Of a stretch of DNA of 64,000 nt, positions 47,061-58,263 are shown piece by piece. The notes beneath the pieces were generated by a model. That model searched no databases, was not told where the DNA came from, and was given only the letters and a program-made list of their open reading frames with translations. Origin of the DNA: DATCHW01 sp963806045. GTDB taxonomy: Bacteria > Bacteroidota > Ignavibacteria > Tepidaquicellales > Tepidaquicellaceae. A program made the translations under genes and the position numbers. Within the stretch, counting starts at the first letter, position 1. Each line of letters opens with the position of its first letter. The stretch is from NCBI GenBank assembly GCA_963806045.1, contig CAWDWP010000007.1:225341-289340 (forward strand). Reading direction: 5' to 3'.

Positions 47061-48164
47061 TTAATTTAAATCAGTAGAGAGCTTATATCTTACAATCCGG
47101 TCATTTTTAGTATCTGCAATATATAATATTTGGTTATAATGAGTAACGCCTTTTGGTGAGTTCAATTGTTTGTCTCCGCTTCCAAAAATTCCAAATGATT
47201 CAGTCATAAGTTTTCCGGAACTGTTGAATTTGTATAAATGATTTCTTAATGCATCTACAACATAAATATTTGAATTTACATCTTGAGCAGATGCATAAGG
47301 TGTTCCGAATTTTGTACTCACTAAATCCTGAATAGGAGATGTAAATTTCGGATCATATGAGCCATTAGTGTAATTATATGTAAACCAAATAACTTTATTC
47401 AAGGATACTGTATCAGAAGTATTTCTTGTTAAAATAAAATCCGTAGAACTATTTTTTACAACATAGATACTCGATACATTTTCAATTGAATAAAAACTAT
47501 TACCTGATGTTTGGAAACCTGTTAGTTTCTCTACATTTGTAACCGTTTCAATACCTCTGACTTTCAAAATTGCATTACCAGGATCAATCCCAATCGGGTC
47601 ACCAGGTCCGATTCTTGTAATTATATAAGTGTTATCAGGATACATTGAAACACCCGTATATTTTCTGTACTTACTGGTATTCGGAGTCGGATATAAGCTT
47701 GTTAAAAGTGTTATAATCCTCGCATTTTCAACTAATCCCCCATTTTCAACCAATTTTAATCTATGTAACACAGTTATAGTGTCAATTGCTGTTGTTGAAT
47801 CACTTAGAACAAGAAGATCAAAATTATAATCCTGTGAAACCTTTCTGGGATATAAATTTACATCAAAAGTTCTTGAACTAACAACATTTCCGGCAAAGTC
47901 CAGCTGAACAATTCTGTTATTTTTTGTATCGCAAACATATAATAGCTGATCGTTTCCGACAATAATATCTTCAGGTGAACTGAATCCTGTCCATATTGGA
48001 GTTTGTAACACATAAACGGTATCACTAATGTTTATAGTTCCATTGTTAGTTACCGGAAAGAGACTCAAATCAAGCTTATCACCACATCCGTTTAGTAAGA
48101 ATATTGCGAAAGAGCTTGTTATTAAGAATATCCGGTATATTAAAATATTTTTTTTCATTATCAA
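47061..48164 (-). CDS. NHL-repeat beta-propeller lipoprotein
   Basis: 367 residues. The N-terminus has a lipoprotein signal (FAIFLLNGCGDK, Cys27) with the first two ATG codons MIMKK both possible starts. The rest is a repeat-rich beta structure with NHL-type units such as SSPEDIIVGNDQLLYVCDTKNNRIVQLDFAGNV and NSPKGVTHYNQILYIADTKNDRIVRY. NHL propellers bind proteins, peptides or lipids. Located 11 bases after the PorV-like gene and just before the membrane-protein pair, it may be a surface or periplasmic partner of the secretion system. Specific function unknown. Confidence 0.8.
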   Translation of the reverse strand: MIMKKNILIYRIFLITSSFAIFLLNGCGDKLDLSLFPVTNNGTINISDTVYVLQTPIWTGFSSPEDIIVGNDQLLYVCDTKNNRIVQLDFAGNVVSSRTFDVNLYPRKVSQDYNFDLLVLSDSTTAIDTITVLHRLKLVENGGLVENARIITLLTSLYPTPNTSKYRKYTGVSMYPDNTYIITRIGPGDPIGIDPGNAILKVRGIETVTNVEKLTGFQTSGNSFYSIENVSSIYVVKNSSTDFILTRNTSDTVSLNKVIWFTYNYTNGSYDPKFTSPIQDLVSTKFGTPYASAQDVNSNIYVVDALRNHLYKFNSSGKLMTESFGIFGSGDKQLNSPKGVTHYNQILYIADTKNDRIVRYKLSTDLN

Positions 48165-48175
48165 AATTAAATTCT

Positions 48176-49192
48176 TTATTTATGCGGGAACATTAAATTC
48201 ATAGAAAATCTATGAGTAAATCCGAGTTCTTTATAATTAGCAATCGAATAATCCAGGTTTGCTTTTGCAAACGATAACGGAAATTTCAAACCTGCGCCAA
48301 CTGAAAAATTTTCAGCATCCACATTAAATTTAAATCCGGCTCTCACAAATGCAAAATCTTTATATGCATATTCTGCACCAACATTTACATTTTCTTTATT
48401 ATCATTCGGACTGTTCAGTTGTATGCTTGCTGTGATTCTGTTTGTTTCATTTAAAAGTGGTTCGAAAGCAAATCCAATTTTAAATAAAGTCGGTGGAGGA
48501 AAACTTTGAAAATTGTTTGCAGTTCTTCCCTCAATTAGTTGAACTGAACCTGTTGGGGTAACTTGTCCTCCAAAATTCGATATCATAACAGCGAATCTTG
48601 ATGTTCCAAGCCCTGTTTTATAGTAAGTAGCAAGATCTCCGAGAACTGTTCTTAATTTTAATACTCCTAATGTTTCTTCAACATACTTAACAGTGACACC
48701 GAAAGAAAACTGGCTTGTCATTTGTCTGGCAAAGCTCAAGCCTATCGCAATGTCGGAAAAACGGAAATAACTCCCCGTACCTTCCGGCTGGAATTCCGTA
48801 GTTACTTTCATGTCTTCTGTCCTTAATGAAGTAATGCCAATTCCAACTGCATTGCTTCCAAAATGATATACACCTCCAAAGTTTTCCAGTCTGGTATCCA
48901 CAAACCATTGAGTGTGTGAAAATGATAAACTGTTTTCCTTACTTAGCACCAATCCGGCAGGGTTGTATTGCAAACCTGAAATATCATCAACTACTGCAAC
49001 GAATGTTTCTCCCATTCCTGTAGCTCTTGCACTAGTCCCAATTTTTAAAAACTGTAGTGCAGATGTTCCGGTTCTTTGTCCTCCTAAGTTAGGAAATAAT
49101 TGAGCAAAAGTTGTATTTGCAGTGACAATTAGAGTAACAAGCATGACTGCAATCAACTTTAAATTACTTTGTTTTTTCAATTTAAATATCAT
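48176..49192 (-). CDS. PorV/PorQ-family outer-membrane protein
   Basis: 338 residues. Signal peptide with VTANTTFAQ cleavage region. The mature N-terminus GTSALQFLKIGTSARATGMGETFVAVVDD and YNPAGLVL are characteristic of the PorV/PorQ (LptO) family of the type IX secretion system. The remainder is an outer-membrane beta-barrel pattern ending in SLNLMF-like aromatic strand (FSMNLMFPHK). PorV carries sorting-domain proteins to the surface attachment complex. It is followed by the NHL lipoprotein and preceded by the TonB receptor, in a run that also encodes sorting-domain proteins. Whether it is the core PorV or an accessory paralogue cannot be told here. Confidence 0.85.
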   Translation of the reverse strand: MIFKLKKQSNLKLIAVMLVTLIVTANTTFAQLFPNLGGQRTGTSALQFLKIGTSARATGMGETFVAVVDDISGLQYNPAGLVLSKENSLSFSHTQWFVDTRLENFGGVYHFGSNAVGIGITSLRTEDMKVTTEFQPEGTGSYFRFSDIAIGLSFARQMTSQFSFGVTVKYVEETLGVLKLRTVLGDLATYYKTGLGTSRFAVMISNFGGQVTPTGSVQLIEGRTANNFQSFPPPTLFKIGFAFEPLLNETNRITASIQLNSPNDNKENVNVGAEYAYKDFAFVRAGFKFNVDAENFSVGAGLKFPLSFAKANLDYSIANYKELGFTHRFSMNLMFPHK

Positions 49193-49217
49193 TATAAACT
49201 TATTTTAACTTTCAATA

Positions 49218-52055
49218 TTAAAATTTTACTTGTACACCGAATTTAATCGTTCTTGGTGTCAGATACCTGGCAGGGTCGAACGGAAAAGGACTTATCGGTG
49301 CTTGCAAATCAGGATATAAAGGGTCGTTCCATGAGTTTGGTGTCGGATCCCCGTATTCATACGCCCGTCCAGTTACGGGATCGATGATTGCCGCATTTTT
49401 TCTGTTTAAAAGATTCTGAATTTGTATTTTAAAAACCAAATCCAAATTAAGAATATTAATCTGTTTATCCAAATCTATATCAATCCAGAACCAATTTTCA
49501 GCGATACTCCCGTTAATGTTGTTAAAGTCCGATGTATATTCAGTTCTTCCATTTTCAAGAATACCCGTTATGATCTGAGGAGTGTAGCGTTTTCCAGACT
49601 GAAAAAATATCCTGGTTTTGAAATTGATATTATCAAGAATGTTTTTCCCGAAACCGAATAACCCTTTACCTTTTTCAATCGAGAAAAACATATTCGCACT
49701 TGCTGTAAAAGGTTTATCCCAGCTTAAGAAATTCTCTGATATACTTTCCTGCCCACCTTGTGTAGCAATAAGAAATCCCTGATCAGATGTAGAACTTTTT
49801 CCTGTTGCAACAGAATATGTAAAATTAAATTTTCCGTTGAACCATCCACCAATTCTTTTATTGTATTCAATTTCAATTCCTCTTGTTCTTGCATAATCCT
49901 GATTAAAATAACTTATGAATGATTTTCCTAAATATCTGCCGCTGTTAATTATTATACTTCTTGTAGAAACATAATCATAAATATTCTTATAATATGCTGT
50001 TATAGTAAGTACATCATTACTTGTGAATTGATTTCTTATTCCTACTTCGTAAGATACTGTTGTTTCAGGATTCAAGTCGGGATTACCAAACTTCTGAAAT
50101 GTTGACTGTGCACTTTGCGGATTCAACTTTGCATAAACAAACTGTGGTTTCGGTCTTTTATTGAAGTGACCATACGAAAAAAATAAAGTCTGGTTATTTG
50201 TAATCGGATGAGATATTCCAAGTCTTGGTGATAATCTTCCTTTCCATCTCCTTCCGAAGAAATCATATGTATCTTTTTCATATTTTTGTCGTGTTGCATC
50301 CGGAATAGTTACAACTGCGGGATTATTAATTGCATCGTCAACAAATTTTCCAGGAAACCAGTAATCGAATCTCAAACCATAATTTAGAATCATTCCTTTA
50401 TATTGCAGAGAATGCTGTGCAAATACAGCACCGAATGCAGGATATACTCTATATACATCGTTATTCAATCCCATTGGTTTAATCCATGGCTGGTATATAT
50501 CTATTAACTGCATCTCCTGAAAACTTGTCTCTAAACCTGCTTTCAATTTGCTTTTTGATGTATAGTTATGAACATAATCTAACTTTGCTGAGTACTCAAT
50601 AACAAAATGATCATGCCATGTAAATGGATTTCCTATATCATAAAATCCATTACCTGGAATTATTCCTGTGTGTAATGAATCTATGTAGTAATACTGAAAA
50701 GGCGGTTTTACAATGTCAATGGGTTCTTTATATTGATCCCAGTTTAATCCATTTGCATCAGCCCGTAAATTAGTATAAAATCTACTCAGTTTAATTTCAT
50801 AATAAGTTTTAGGACTTGTGGTATGCGTCCAAGTGAGTGTATGAAATATAGATTGTGAAGTATAAGTATTAGCGTTATCCAGTATATCCTGGTAGTTGTA
50901 TTGATACCCGGGAGAAGGTTCAACAAATTGCAGGTTATTTTGTAAAGATGTAGAATTTTGATTTATTGCAACCGATTGGTTAAACGAATACGATAATTTC
51001 ATTTGAGGAGTAAACTTCCAGGTAATTTTACCGAGCCAGTACCAGTTATTATCCTGACGTGGAGCGAATCTTGTTCCTCCGAAAGTTGATGAATTAAGCT
51101 GATTTGCTATTCCGGAATTCGCTGTAAATCTCCCTTCTGATTTAAGTCTGTTAATATAGAATCCATCAGATAGACCCATAAAAAAGTTAGCAAAGAATGT
51201 AATTTCCCCCGGTGGTTTAATCTTTAATGCTTTGAATAGATATTTCGTAATAGGTTCGGGACCTCCTAAATTCACTTCAAGTATATCGGTATTAAAACTT
51301 GACCCAACATTTTTATTGTTTCCGAGATTATCCCTTAAGTAAGAAAGATAGAAATTATATTCGCTGTATCTTCCTTCTTTTGTTCTTGCGTTAATGACTC
51401 CGCTTGTTGCCTGACCGAATTCTGCGTTATATCCCCCCGTGATAACTTCTACTTCTTCTAGCGAATTTGCAGAGAGTTGTAATCCAAATCCTGTACCGGA
51501 AAGTGGATCCTGTACAGAAACTCCATCGAGTAAAAAAGAATTCTCATAATTACGTCCACCCCGGATATATATTTCATTATTTTCTTTTACAACCCCGGAT
51601 TGCTGAGTTACAATATCTTTAATATCGGTAACCATCGATTTTAATATCTCATCGCTCCCAATTATATGGTTACTCGAAGTCATTTCGATATCAAGCAGAG
51701 GCCTTTCTCCGATAACTACTATCTCCTGATCAACAGTATAGGATGTTATCATTAACTTTACATTCCACTCTTTTTGTTCTCCCTCAGCTACTTTCACGTT
51801 CGTGTATTCAACGGTTTTAAAACCAATATATGAAACTTCGAGCGTATATGAACCTTCAGGTACATTTTCAATTTTATATGAACCTTTAACATCTGATATA
51901 GCACCTAAATATGAACCTTTTATTTTAAGTGTTACGCCTTCGAGTGCCGAATTAGAAGAATCCTTTACTACTCCAAAAATTGCTCCCGGTTGAGTCTGCG
52001 AAAAGGAAATATTAGTTGTAATCAGAAAAAGGAAAATTAGTAAAATTCTTTTCAT
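49218..52055 (-). CDS. TonB-dependent receptor with carboxypeptidase-regulatory-like N-terminal domain
   Basis: 945 residues. Signal peptide 1-19. Residues 20-110 are a CarboxypepD_reg-like domain (GAIFGVVKDSSNSALEGVTLKIKG). The plug follows with a SxxxxEVEVITGGYNAEFGQATSGVIN motif around residues 180-215. The remaining 700 residues form the barrel and end in an aromatic strand, GVQVKF. These receptors import large ligands through the outer membrane with TonB energy. No SusD-like partner is adjacent. The closest neighbours are PorV and a lipoprotein, and the ligand is unknown. Full length, no frameshift. Confidence 0.9.
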   Translation of the reverse strand: MKRILLIFLFLITTNISFSQTQPGAIFGVVKDSSNSALEGVTLKIKGSYLGAISDVKGSYKIENVPEGSYTLEVSYIGFKTVEYTNVKVAEGEQKEWNVKLMITSYTVDQEIVVIGERPLLDIEMTSSNHIIGSDEILKSMVTDIKDIVTQQSGVVKENNEIYIRGGRNYENSFLLDGVSVQDPLSGTGFGLQLSANSLEEVEVITGGYNAEFGQATSGVINARTKEGRYSEYNFYLSYLRDNLGNNKNVGSSFNTDILEVNLGGPEPITKYLFKALKIKPPGEITFFANFFMGLSDGFYINRLKSEGRFTANSGIANQLNSSTFGGTRFAPRQDNNWYWLGKITWKFTPQMKLSYSFNQSVAINQNSTSLQNNLQFVEPSPGYQYNYQDILDNANTYTSQSIFHTLTWTHTTSPKTYYEIKLSRFYTNLRADANGLNWDQYKEPIDIVKPPFQYYYIDSLHTGIIPGNGFYDIGNPFTWHDHFVIEYSAKLDYVHNYTSKSKLKAGLETSFQEMQLIDIYQPWIKPMGLNNDVYRVYPAFGAVFAQHSLQYKGMILNYGLRFDYWFPGKFVDDAINNPAVVTIPDATRQKYEKDTYDFFGRRWKGRLSPRLGISHPITNNQTLFFSYGHFNKRPKPQFVYAKLNPQSAQSTFQKFGNPDLNPETTVSYEVGIRNQFTSNDVLTITAYYKNIYDYVSTRSIIINSGRYLGKSFISYFNQDYARTRGIEIEYNKRIGGWFNGKFNFTYSVATGKSSTSDQGFLIATQGGQESISENFLSWDKPFTASANMFFSIEKGKGLFGFGKNILDNINFKTRIFFQSGKRYTPQIITGILENGRTEYTSDFNNINGSIAENWFWIDIDLDKQINILNLDLVFKIQIQNLLNRKNAAIIDPVTGRAYEYGDPTPNSWNDPLYPDLQAPISPFPFDPARYLTPRTIKFGVQVKF

Positions 52056-52116
52056 AAATTACTTTATTATTAAAATATCTTTATTAGTTATTCTTTTTTT
52101 TGCTAAAAAAATTGAT

Positions 52117-53524
52117 TTATCGCTGTCTCTTAGCACCATACTGGAAATCATTAATCAATAATTGTCTCATAAATGTTTTTGAAGCATTTACATTACCATT
52201 CAAGTAATAAATTGGCATAAGCATAAACATTAAATTAGGATTGCTAGGTGGATTTTTGAATCCGACACTAATTGTATCATTTGTACAATTATTTCTTGGA
52301 TAAATTTGATATAATTTTTTGGTTCCAATTGAAGGATATATGCCTTTTGTACCGGCAATGAGTATATTATTATTTATATATAACTTCGGGTAAGAATTAT
52401 CAACCAGTGAAGAAAGTTGTATCATTGGGCAGAATAACAGGAATAAAACAAGTTGTTTTAATACTATCAATCGGTGCAAAATTAAATAAAGCTCCCTGAA
52501 CAATTGAAACATTTGGAAAACCTGAAGACCAGAAAACTTTACCTCCTGCATTAATATAATAAGGAAGTGAATTTTGAGCCAAATTCAGGTTCGGATCATT
52601 ATCCGGATTACCACCTCCATTCCTGTTCGCAATCCACATAACTATGTTAAATAACTTCAAGGTCTCTATAAACATTGGGTTAACAATCTTGGGAATTAAA
52701 TTACCACCGTTAGATTTGATATCCAGCACATCATAATGAATAGTGTCCATCGCCTGCCCTAAATAATTATTTAAATCATTCAATTCCCCACCGGTTGTCG
52801 GAACGTCTTTTATTAGTAATATTTTTGATGTTACATTCTTTACAAAAAAGAATTTTGTACTATCCTGGGGCATACGAACTGTCGGACTGAATGCCTGAGC
52901 ATTATCTTGTGCTTTCATATAGATACAGGAATTACCTGCGATTAAGCCGCTATCCTTTGTTAACGTCATAATATTAATGTTACCCGGTAATGGCTTAAAA
53001 TGCAAAGAATCATAAAGTGAATACCAGTATCTGGCGATGGTGTTGTCTCCATCCGGGTCAGTAGCAATCCACTTTACTGTTGCAATCGGAAAAATTGTAT
53101 CCGGTAAGTTCAAAGATGGATCAAAGACTAACAAAGGAGGAGAATTAACAACAGGGTAAAGATTAGATGCAGGACTTGGATCTATAAACCCCTGATCATC
53201 AACTGCTGCGACCCATATACGAAATGTGCTGTCCTGACCGGCTAAAGTAAAAATAAATGTACTGTCATTTTTCGTAGTAAATCCCCAGTTTAGAGAATCA
53301 AAAGAAATTTTAAATCCCACTACAAATCCATTAGGGCTATCACCCCACCATGAAATTTTCTTTATGGTTCTTCCGGGTGCCAATGTATCACCGGGCATTG
53401 AGAATACAGATAAATATGTTTGCGGTGGTATATGATTCTTTTCAGAAATAATAGGATCATTGCATGATGAAAAATAAATAAATCCTATGAGCAACCAAAT
53501 AAAAGCGTAAAAATATTTTATCAT
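52117..53524 (-). CDS. Lipoprotein with fibronectin-like domains, one frameshift
   Basis: The first frame (53524 to about 52400) gives 374 residues: a lipobox (FSSCND, Cys21) and two Ig/fibronectin-like segments (SWWGDSPNGFVVGFKISFDSLNW and WIATDPDGDNTIARYWYSL). After about residue 370 the frame ends, and a second frame carries the rest (DNSYPKLYINNNILIAGTKGI ... MRQLLINDFQYG) to 52117. One base in the run TTTCTTCACTGG near 52405-52415 separates them. Joined length about 468. No enzyme motif is recognised; probably an outer-surface structural or binding lipoprotein. A tail of missing residues at the junction cannot be excluded. Confidence 0.65.
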
Positions 53525-53566
53525 TTTATAATGATATATTTGTAAAATAAAAATTGCTAAAAATTA

Positions 53567-53600
53567 TCTATAGCCCTCTGATATTTCAGAGAGCTATAGA
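53567..53600 (-). terminator. Hairpin after the multi-frameshift secreted-protein gene
   Basis: A 15-bp stem (53567-53581 with 53586-53600) has a 4-nt loop. On the minus-strand RNA the one imperfect position is a G-U pair. A TTTTT run follows on the minus strand 7 bases later. It may end transcription of the 53.6-58 kb pair. Confidence 0.7.
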
Positions 53601-53609
53601 ATTAAAACA

Positions 53610-55894
53610 TTATTTAATCAAAAGCATTTTCTTAGTATCAGAGAAATTTGTGCCGTCTCTTCCTGCTGCCGTCAATCTTACGAAATAAACACCACTGGCA
53701 AGATCTGCTCCATTAAAATCAATCAGGTAACTTCCGGCATTCATAGTATTATTGACTATTTCGCTAACTTCTCTTCCTAAAACATTATATATTTTTACTG
53801 TGACTTTTGAATTCATAGGTAATGAGAAACTAATCTTCGTTACCGGGTTAAATGGATTCGGATAATTTTGATTCAGTTTATATGAACTTATAATTCCGGT
53901 AATTTCTCTAATACCAACAGGTATTAGAGTTCCGAAATCTGCATTTGTTCTCGGACATATTTTATAATTACTGAATGCAAAATATAAAATACCCTGTACA
54001 TAAGTAATTGAATCATTCTTTGTTAACAGGGTTTTTCCCGCTGTAATTCCATCCCAGTTATTGGTAAATGTAGTATGTGCTCCGGGAAGCATAACTCTTG
54101 CAATATTATTAGTATTATCTACAACAAGAAACTCTCCGAAATTTCTTCTGAAAGTTGTATCAATCAAAGGATCGACTGTAGTACATGCAGTGCCTCTGGC
54201 AGCATTAACACAGGTAATCCAAACAGGAGTATTAAGTCGTACAAGTACACTTTCCCATTTTTTTATTGTGGTATCACCACCCAATTTATAGTTTGCAAGA
54301 ACTGAAGCTGTTAAAATTTGTGGTGCCGGTAATGGATTTCCGGTCGTAATATTTGCACATCTGACGGCGAAGCTGTCAGAATTGTATTCATTCCAAAGTT
54401 ATATGTCACTGTTCCTCTGATTCTTACTTTTTGTCCTTTTAATAATCCATCTGTCGGAGGTCCGCTAATCCAAATTGCGCTAAAAGGTCCGGTTCCATTT
54501 TGTATCGTAACTCTTGCCGGTGCAGTAACAGCTCCTCCGGGACATGTTGTGCATGTATAATTGTATAAATCTGTTGTATCCGCAGTAACAATACCTTCAA
54601 TTCCCCTCACTATGGCATTTTCATATCCGGAATGTCCTCCGTTATTCGGACAATATTGAACATCTTGGATTGATATTGAATCACTCGCTTTGACTACATA
54701 AAATAATTTTGAGGTTAAAGTATCGGCAGGTAATAATCTTGATAATCCGGCAGTATTACTTGCTTTAAAAAAATATTCTACTAAATTGCCTAATGAGGTT
54801 GGTGGTATTTTTGTTGAGAAAATGTTTCCTGCAACATTTGGCATATTTTTACTTGTAAATGCACCACCATTTATTCTATAAAGAACATTAACACCCGTTA
54901 AAGTTGTGGTACTGGAAACCGTTAACTGTTACTTGTACACTATCAGCCGGTGTAGGTACACCCGGGGATTTACTTGGTCCTGATAGCTGTGGAGGAATAC
55001 CGCCTAAACTTAAATCATTCGGGTATATTGGTACGATTACATAAGGTAATTGATTGCCAAGTACACCTTCGTTATTGCAATTTATGATAACGCCTCTGAT
55101 ATAATTTACAATTGTTCCTTGAGAAGGCGTTGCCCAGGGTCTTAAAGTATCACCCGGAGGAGACGGAGCAGTTGAAAAGAAATTGGAAAAATCCCTGACA
55201 TATAATTTATTTCCATTTGCATCTACTATACTAAAGGGTTGCCTGTTTGCTAAACCAGGAGCTACAGTAACATTTCTAATTTCAACATACATACCTTCAT
55301 ATTTTTCTCCACCAACATAATTTATCGTGCCACCCGGATTTGGATAGTCACCAATAGAAAAATCAGTGATGTTCACAAGTTTTGGAGTTGGTCTTTGACC
55401 ACCTAAAGAATTAATTGTAATCGAAGCTGATGTATCCAAGGGCAATCTGTGTTAAATAACCCGATTTACTTCTGTCAAGTCCGGTTACTGCCGTAGACCA
55501 AAATTCTTGTACAATACCTTTAACCGTAATAATATTTCCTGTATCAACATTTTGTAAAAATGTATTTGTAAAGCGTGTAACCCTGCCTGATAACAATTCC
55601 TCCATAAACACCATTTGCTGTATCCTGAGCATAGCAAGTCCAGCTGCTCGTTCCTCTTAAAAGTGAATGATAAACTCCACCTATTGAGACCTGAGGGGGA
55701 GCGACAACTCTGCATGTAAATTGAACTGAGTCACCAATCATCGGTGACCAGTCTTTTCCAACAGTTAAAGAATCATTTGAAACAGTCTCAACCTGTTGAA
55801 GCGTAACCGTTATCCAGGTCATGACGTTAGCTATAACGATATATGATAACATCAGTATAGCTAATATTATTGGTAAATGTTTTAATTTTTTCAT
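53610..55894 (-). CDS. Secreted protein with sorting domain, broken by about four frameshifts
   Basis: Five frames in a row encode one protein of about 760 residues: a signal-anchor start (MKKLKHLPIILAILMLSYIV), a Cys-containing segment, an OB-like segment (GNIITVKGIVQEFWSTAVTGLDRS), a domain with DANGNKLYVRDFSNFF, a fibronectin-like repeat, another OB-like segment (VRIRGTVTYNFG) and a complete sorting domain (NYPNPFNPVTKISFS). Frame changes fall near 55590, 55443, 54920 and 54357, and in each case the protein sequence continues without loss. The OB-like modules resemble those in the secreted PLD protein. Function unknown. It is listed as one gene because the pieces complement exactly. Confidence 0.65.
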
Positions 55895-55934
55895 ATTATT
55901 TCAATTAAATGTGTTTATATTATTTATTTGTGTT

Positions 55935-57998
55935 TTATTTTACTATTAGAAATTTCCCTTTTTTAATATTTCCCGTAACCGCATCTTTAACGGTAAATAA
56001 ATATAATCCGGTAGCTACTGCCTGATTGTCTTTTGAAATTAAATCCCACGCATGTTCGCCTCCGGCAAATTTTTGAGTTCCATCGGTATATGTCTTAAAC
56101 CATTGTATATCACTTCCGTTATAAGTATTTCCATCATGGTGCAGTATTTGTACAAGATCTCCGGATAATGTCCAGACACTGATATCACATTTCGTAGGTA
56201 GATTAAAAAAATATATTTTCCTTAATACTTCCTTTTGATTACCCGATCCATCCCAGATAGCACTTCCATAATAAGGATTTGGATAAACCCCTATTTCTGC
56301 ATTTGGATCGTCTTTAGCTGCAGTGCCGACTATAATGCGTTTTATATTTGATAGCAAACTACTTTCAAGTGATTCCAGCCCCTGGGTTGGATCCCCTTTA
56401 TCGTAGGCTGTAACAGTATAGATATACTGAAATCCGTTAAGCTGGTTAGGAAATTCGAATCTGTACCAATATTTGGTTGTATCTCCCGAAAACATTTTGG
56501 GCTGTGTATCATTGTATTTAATAAATGTGAACCCTGTATTATTTCCATAGGCATTACAACAAGAATCAAAATCCCCGACCAATTTTAGAGCCGTTGTTAA
56601 GTCAAGATTGTTTGTTAAATCTGCTCCGGCATTTGTTCTATAAATTCTGTACCCTTCGAAATCTCTTTTTCCGGATATCGGATCAACAGAGTTTTCCGAA
56701 TTATTAGACCACCATAAAGTAACTTTATGTTCACCAATCTCTGCCCTTGTTAACGGAATATCAGGAGGCGCAGGAAGTTTATATCCATTATCGAAAGCTC
56801 TTTGTGCCCATCCTGCATTTTTATATAAAATCTCTCTTTGAAAATCTGTATCAAATCTTGCAGGGTCAGTTCCATTTTTCTTAGCACATATAACTGCAAA
56901 AACTGTATTCAAAGTATCAAGTTGATACCTCAAAGTGAAAGGTGTTCCGTTTGTTTTTTTATAAGGTCCATAAGAAATTAAAGTTACTCTGTTTGCAGGA
57001 TTTAATCTTAAATAATTTATTCTATTTGTATCAATTACTGTTCCGGGAGCAAGAAATCCTTTAAGTTTACTGTATCTTTGACCGTCATCCTGAGGTGAAA
57101 AATATACAGGATCTGAAGTATTTTTAAATTGCCATATGGTAAATTTTGAGTGCACTTTTTCAGTATCGATTTTCGGATAAACACCAAGCAATTTTATTCC
57201 GCAATAGTTATCCGTATATCCAACGTCTCCATTATTGTCATACGTGTATTCCATTCTTATTGAATCAACATATCCGGTTGCTCCTTTTGAATAAAATGAT
57301 GTGCCGGGATTACATCCGTTTGTAATATTAATGTTTCGTACCACGCAATCTTTCCATAAACCGACATAAAGACTATCGATTGGTGATGTATCTCCGTTAT
57401 AACCTATATTCACAACTTTGTAATTAAGTATTACAAATGAATTCGCAAAATTAAGGTTATAAGTGTATGATTCAAGCAATACTTTAATGCCCATCGGCAT
57501 ATGGTTCTGCATTCCTGTAGTTATCGTATCAAAAAATTCGCATACAAAATCCTGATGGGAAACTGCTTTTGGATCATAGAAAGGAGATGTTATTAAAGAT
57601 GAACGTTCTGTGATAATTGAACCCTGTCCATTCGTAAATTCAAACCCTTCCGTTTTATTTGGATTCGAAACATCAATGGCACCTGTTGTAACGAATATCT
57701 GTCCGTTTTTAACTCCGCCTACCCATAATCCTCCGAGCCATAAATTTTCGATTCCTGAACCTGCAGGATACATACAGGACGGCTGTGTACCGCAATATCC
57801 TTTACCGATAGTGCCGTAATTAGTAACTGTCATCAAAATATTTCCAACATTAGTGAATTTATTATTAACATCATCCAATGGTTTGGGAGAAATTAAATAA
57901 TTAAAAAAGTCGAATGATGTCAGACTCACTAAAAGCATGAATAAAGAAATGATGACAATTATACTTTTAAAAGAACGAATTTTGTAAAAACGCATCAA
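55935..57998 (-). CDS. Large surface protein with T9SS-like beta C-terminus, function unknown
   Basis: 687 residues. The N-terminal hydrophobic segment (SIIVIISLFMLLVSLTSFDFF) is a signal peptide. The body carries AGSGIENLWLGGLWVGGVKNGQIFV and a fibronectin-like segment (PDIPLTRAEIGEHKVTLWWSNNSENS). The last 110 residues (IGVYPNPYYGSAIWDG ... YLFTVKDAVTGNIKKGKFLIVK) resemble a sorting domain of the diverged YPNPY type. It is the first gene of the 23-kb minus-strand run, with 265 bp of AT-rich DNA upstream that should contain its promoter. I do not recognise its family; similar proteins are abundant in Ignavibacteria. Confidence 0.7.
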   Translation of the reverse strand: MMRFYKIRSFKSIIVIISLFMLLVSLTSFDFFNYLISPKPLDDVNNKFTNVGNILMTVTNYGTIGKGYCGTQPSCMYPAGSGIENLWLGGLWVGGVKNGQIFVTTGAIDVSNPNKTEGFEFTNGQGSIITERSSLITSPFYDPKAVSHQDFVCEFFDTITTGMQNHMPMGIKVLLESYTYNLNFANSFVILNYKVVNIGYNGDTSPIDSLYVGLWKDCVVRNINITNGCNPGTSFYSKGATGYVDSIRMEYTYDNNGDVGYTDNYCGIKLLGVYPKIDTEKVHSKFTIWQFKNTSDPVYFSPQDDGQRYSKLKGFLAPGTVIDTNRINYLRLNPANRVTLISYGPYKKTNGTPFTLRYQLDTLNTVFAVICAKKNGTDPARFDTDFQREILYKNAGWAQRAFDNGYKLPAPPDIPLTRAEIGEHKVTLWWSNNSENSVDPISGKRDFEGYRIYRTNAGADLTNNLDLTTALKLVGDFDSCCNAYGNNTGFTFIKYNDTQPKMFSGDTTKYWYRFEFPNQLNGFQYIYTVTAYDKGDPTQGLESLESSLLSNIKRIIVGTAAKDDPNAEIGVYPNPYYGSAIWDGSGNQKEVLRKIYFFNLPTKCDISVWTLSGDLVQILHHDGNTYNGSDIQWFKTYTDGTQKFAGGEHAWDLISKDNQAVATGLYLFTVKDAVTGNIKKGKFLIVK

Positions 57999-58263
57999 GA
58001 TATATTAAAATTTAAATATTTTGCAGAAAAATAATAGTCAAATTTAATTTTATTAAACTTTATATGCAATTGTATAATTTAATCTGAACTAAATTTATAT
58101 ATAATATATAATAATATTATTATGATATAATTTCATTTTGATTAAATAATAATATTTTTAATTTGAGTATTAAGATTAATTCTTTTTAAGTATTTTAATA
58201 AATAACTAATTTTAATAAGTTTGAGGAAACTGAAAAGAAATTATTTTTTTATGCGAAATTTAA
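57999..58263. other. 265-bp AT-rich divergent intergenic region
   Basis: It separates the minus-strand 23-kb run from plus-strand ftsX and is close to all A/T. It should contain promoters for both directions, but no box is convincing against this base composition. Confidence 0.4.
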
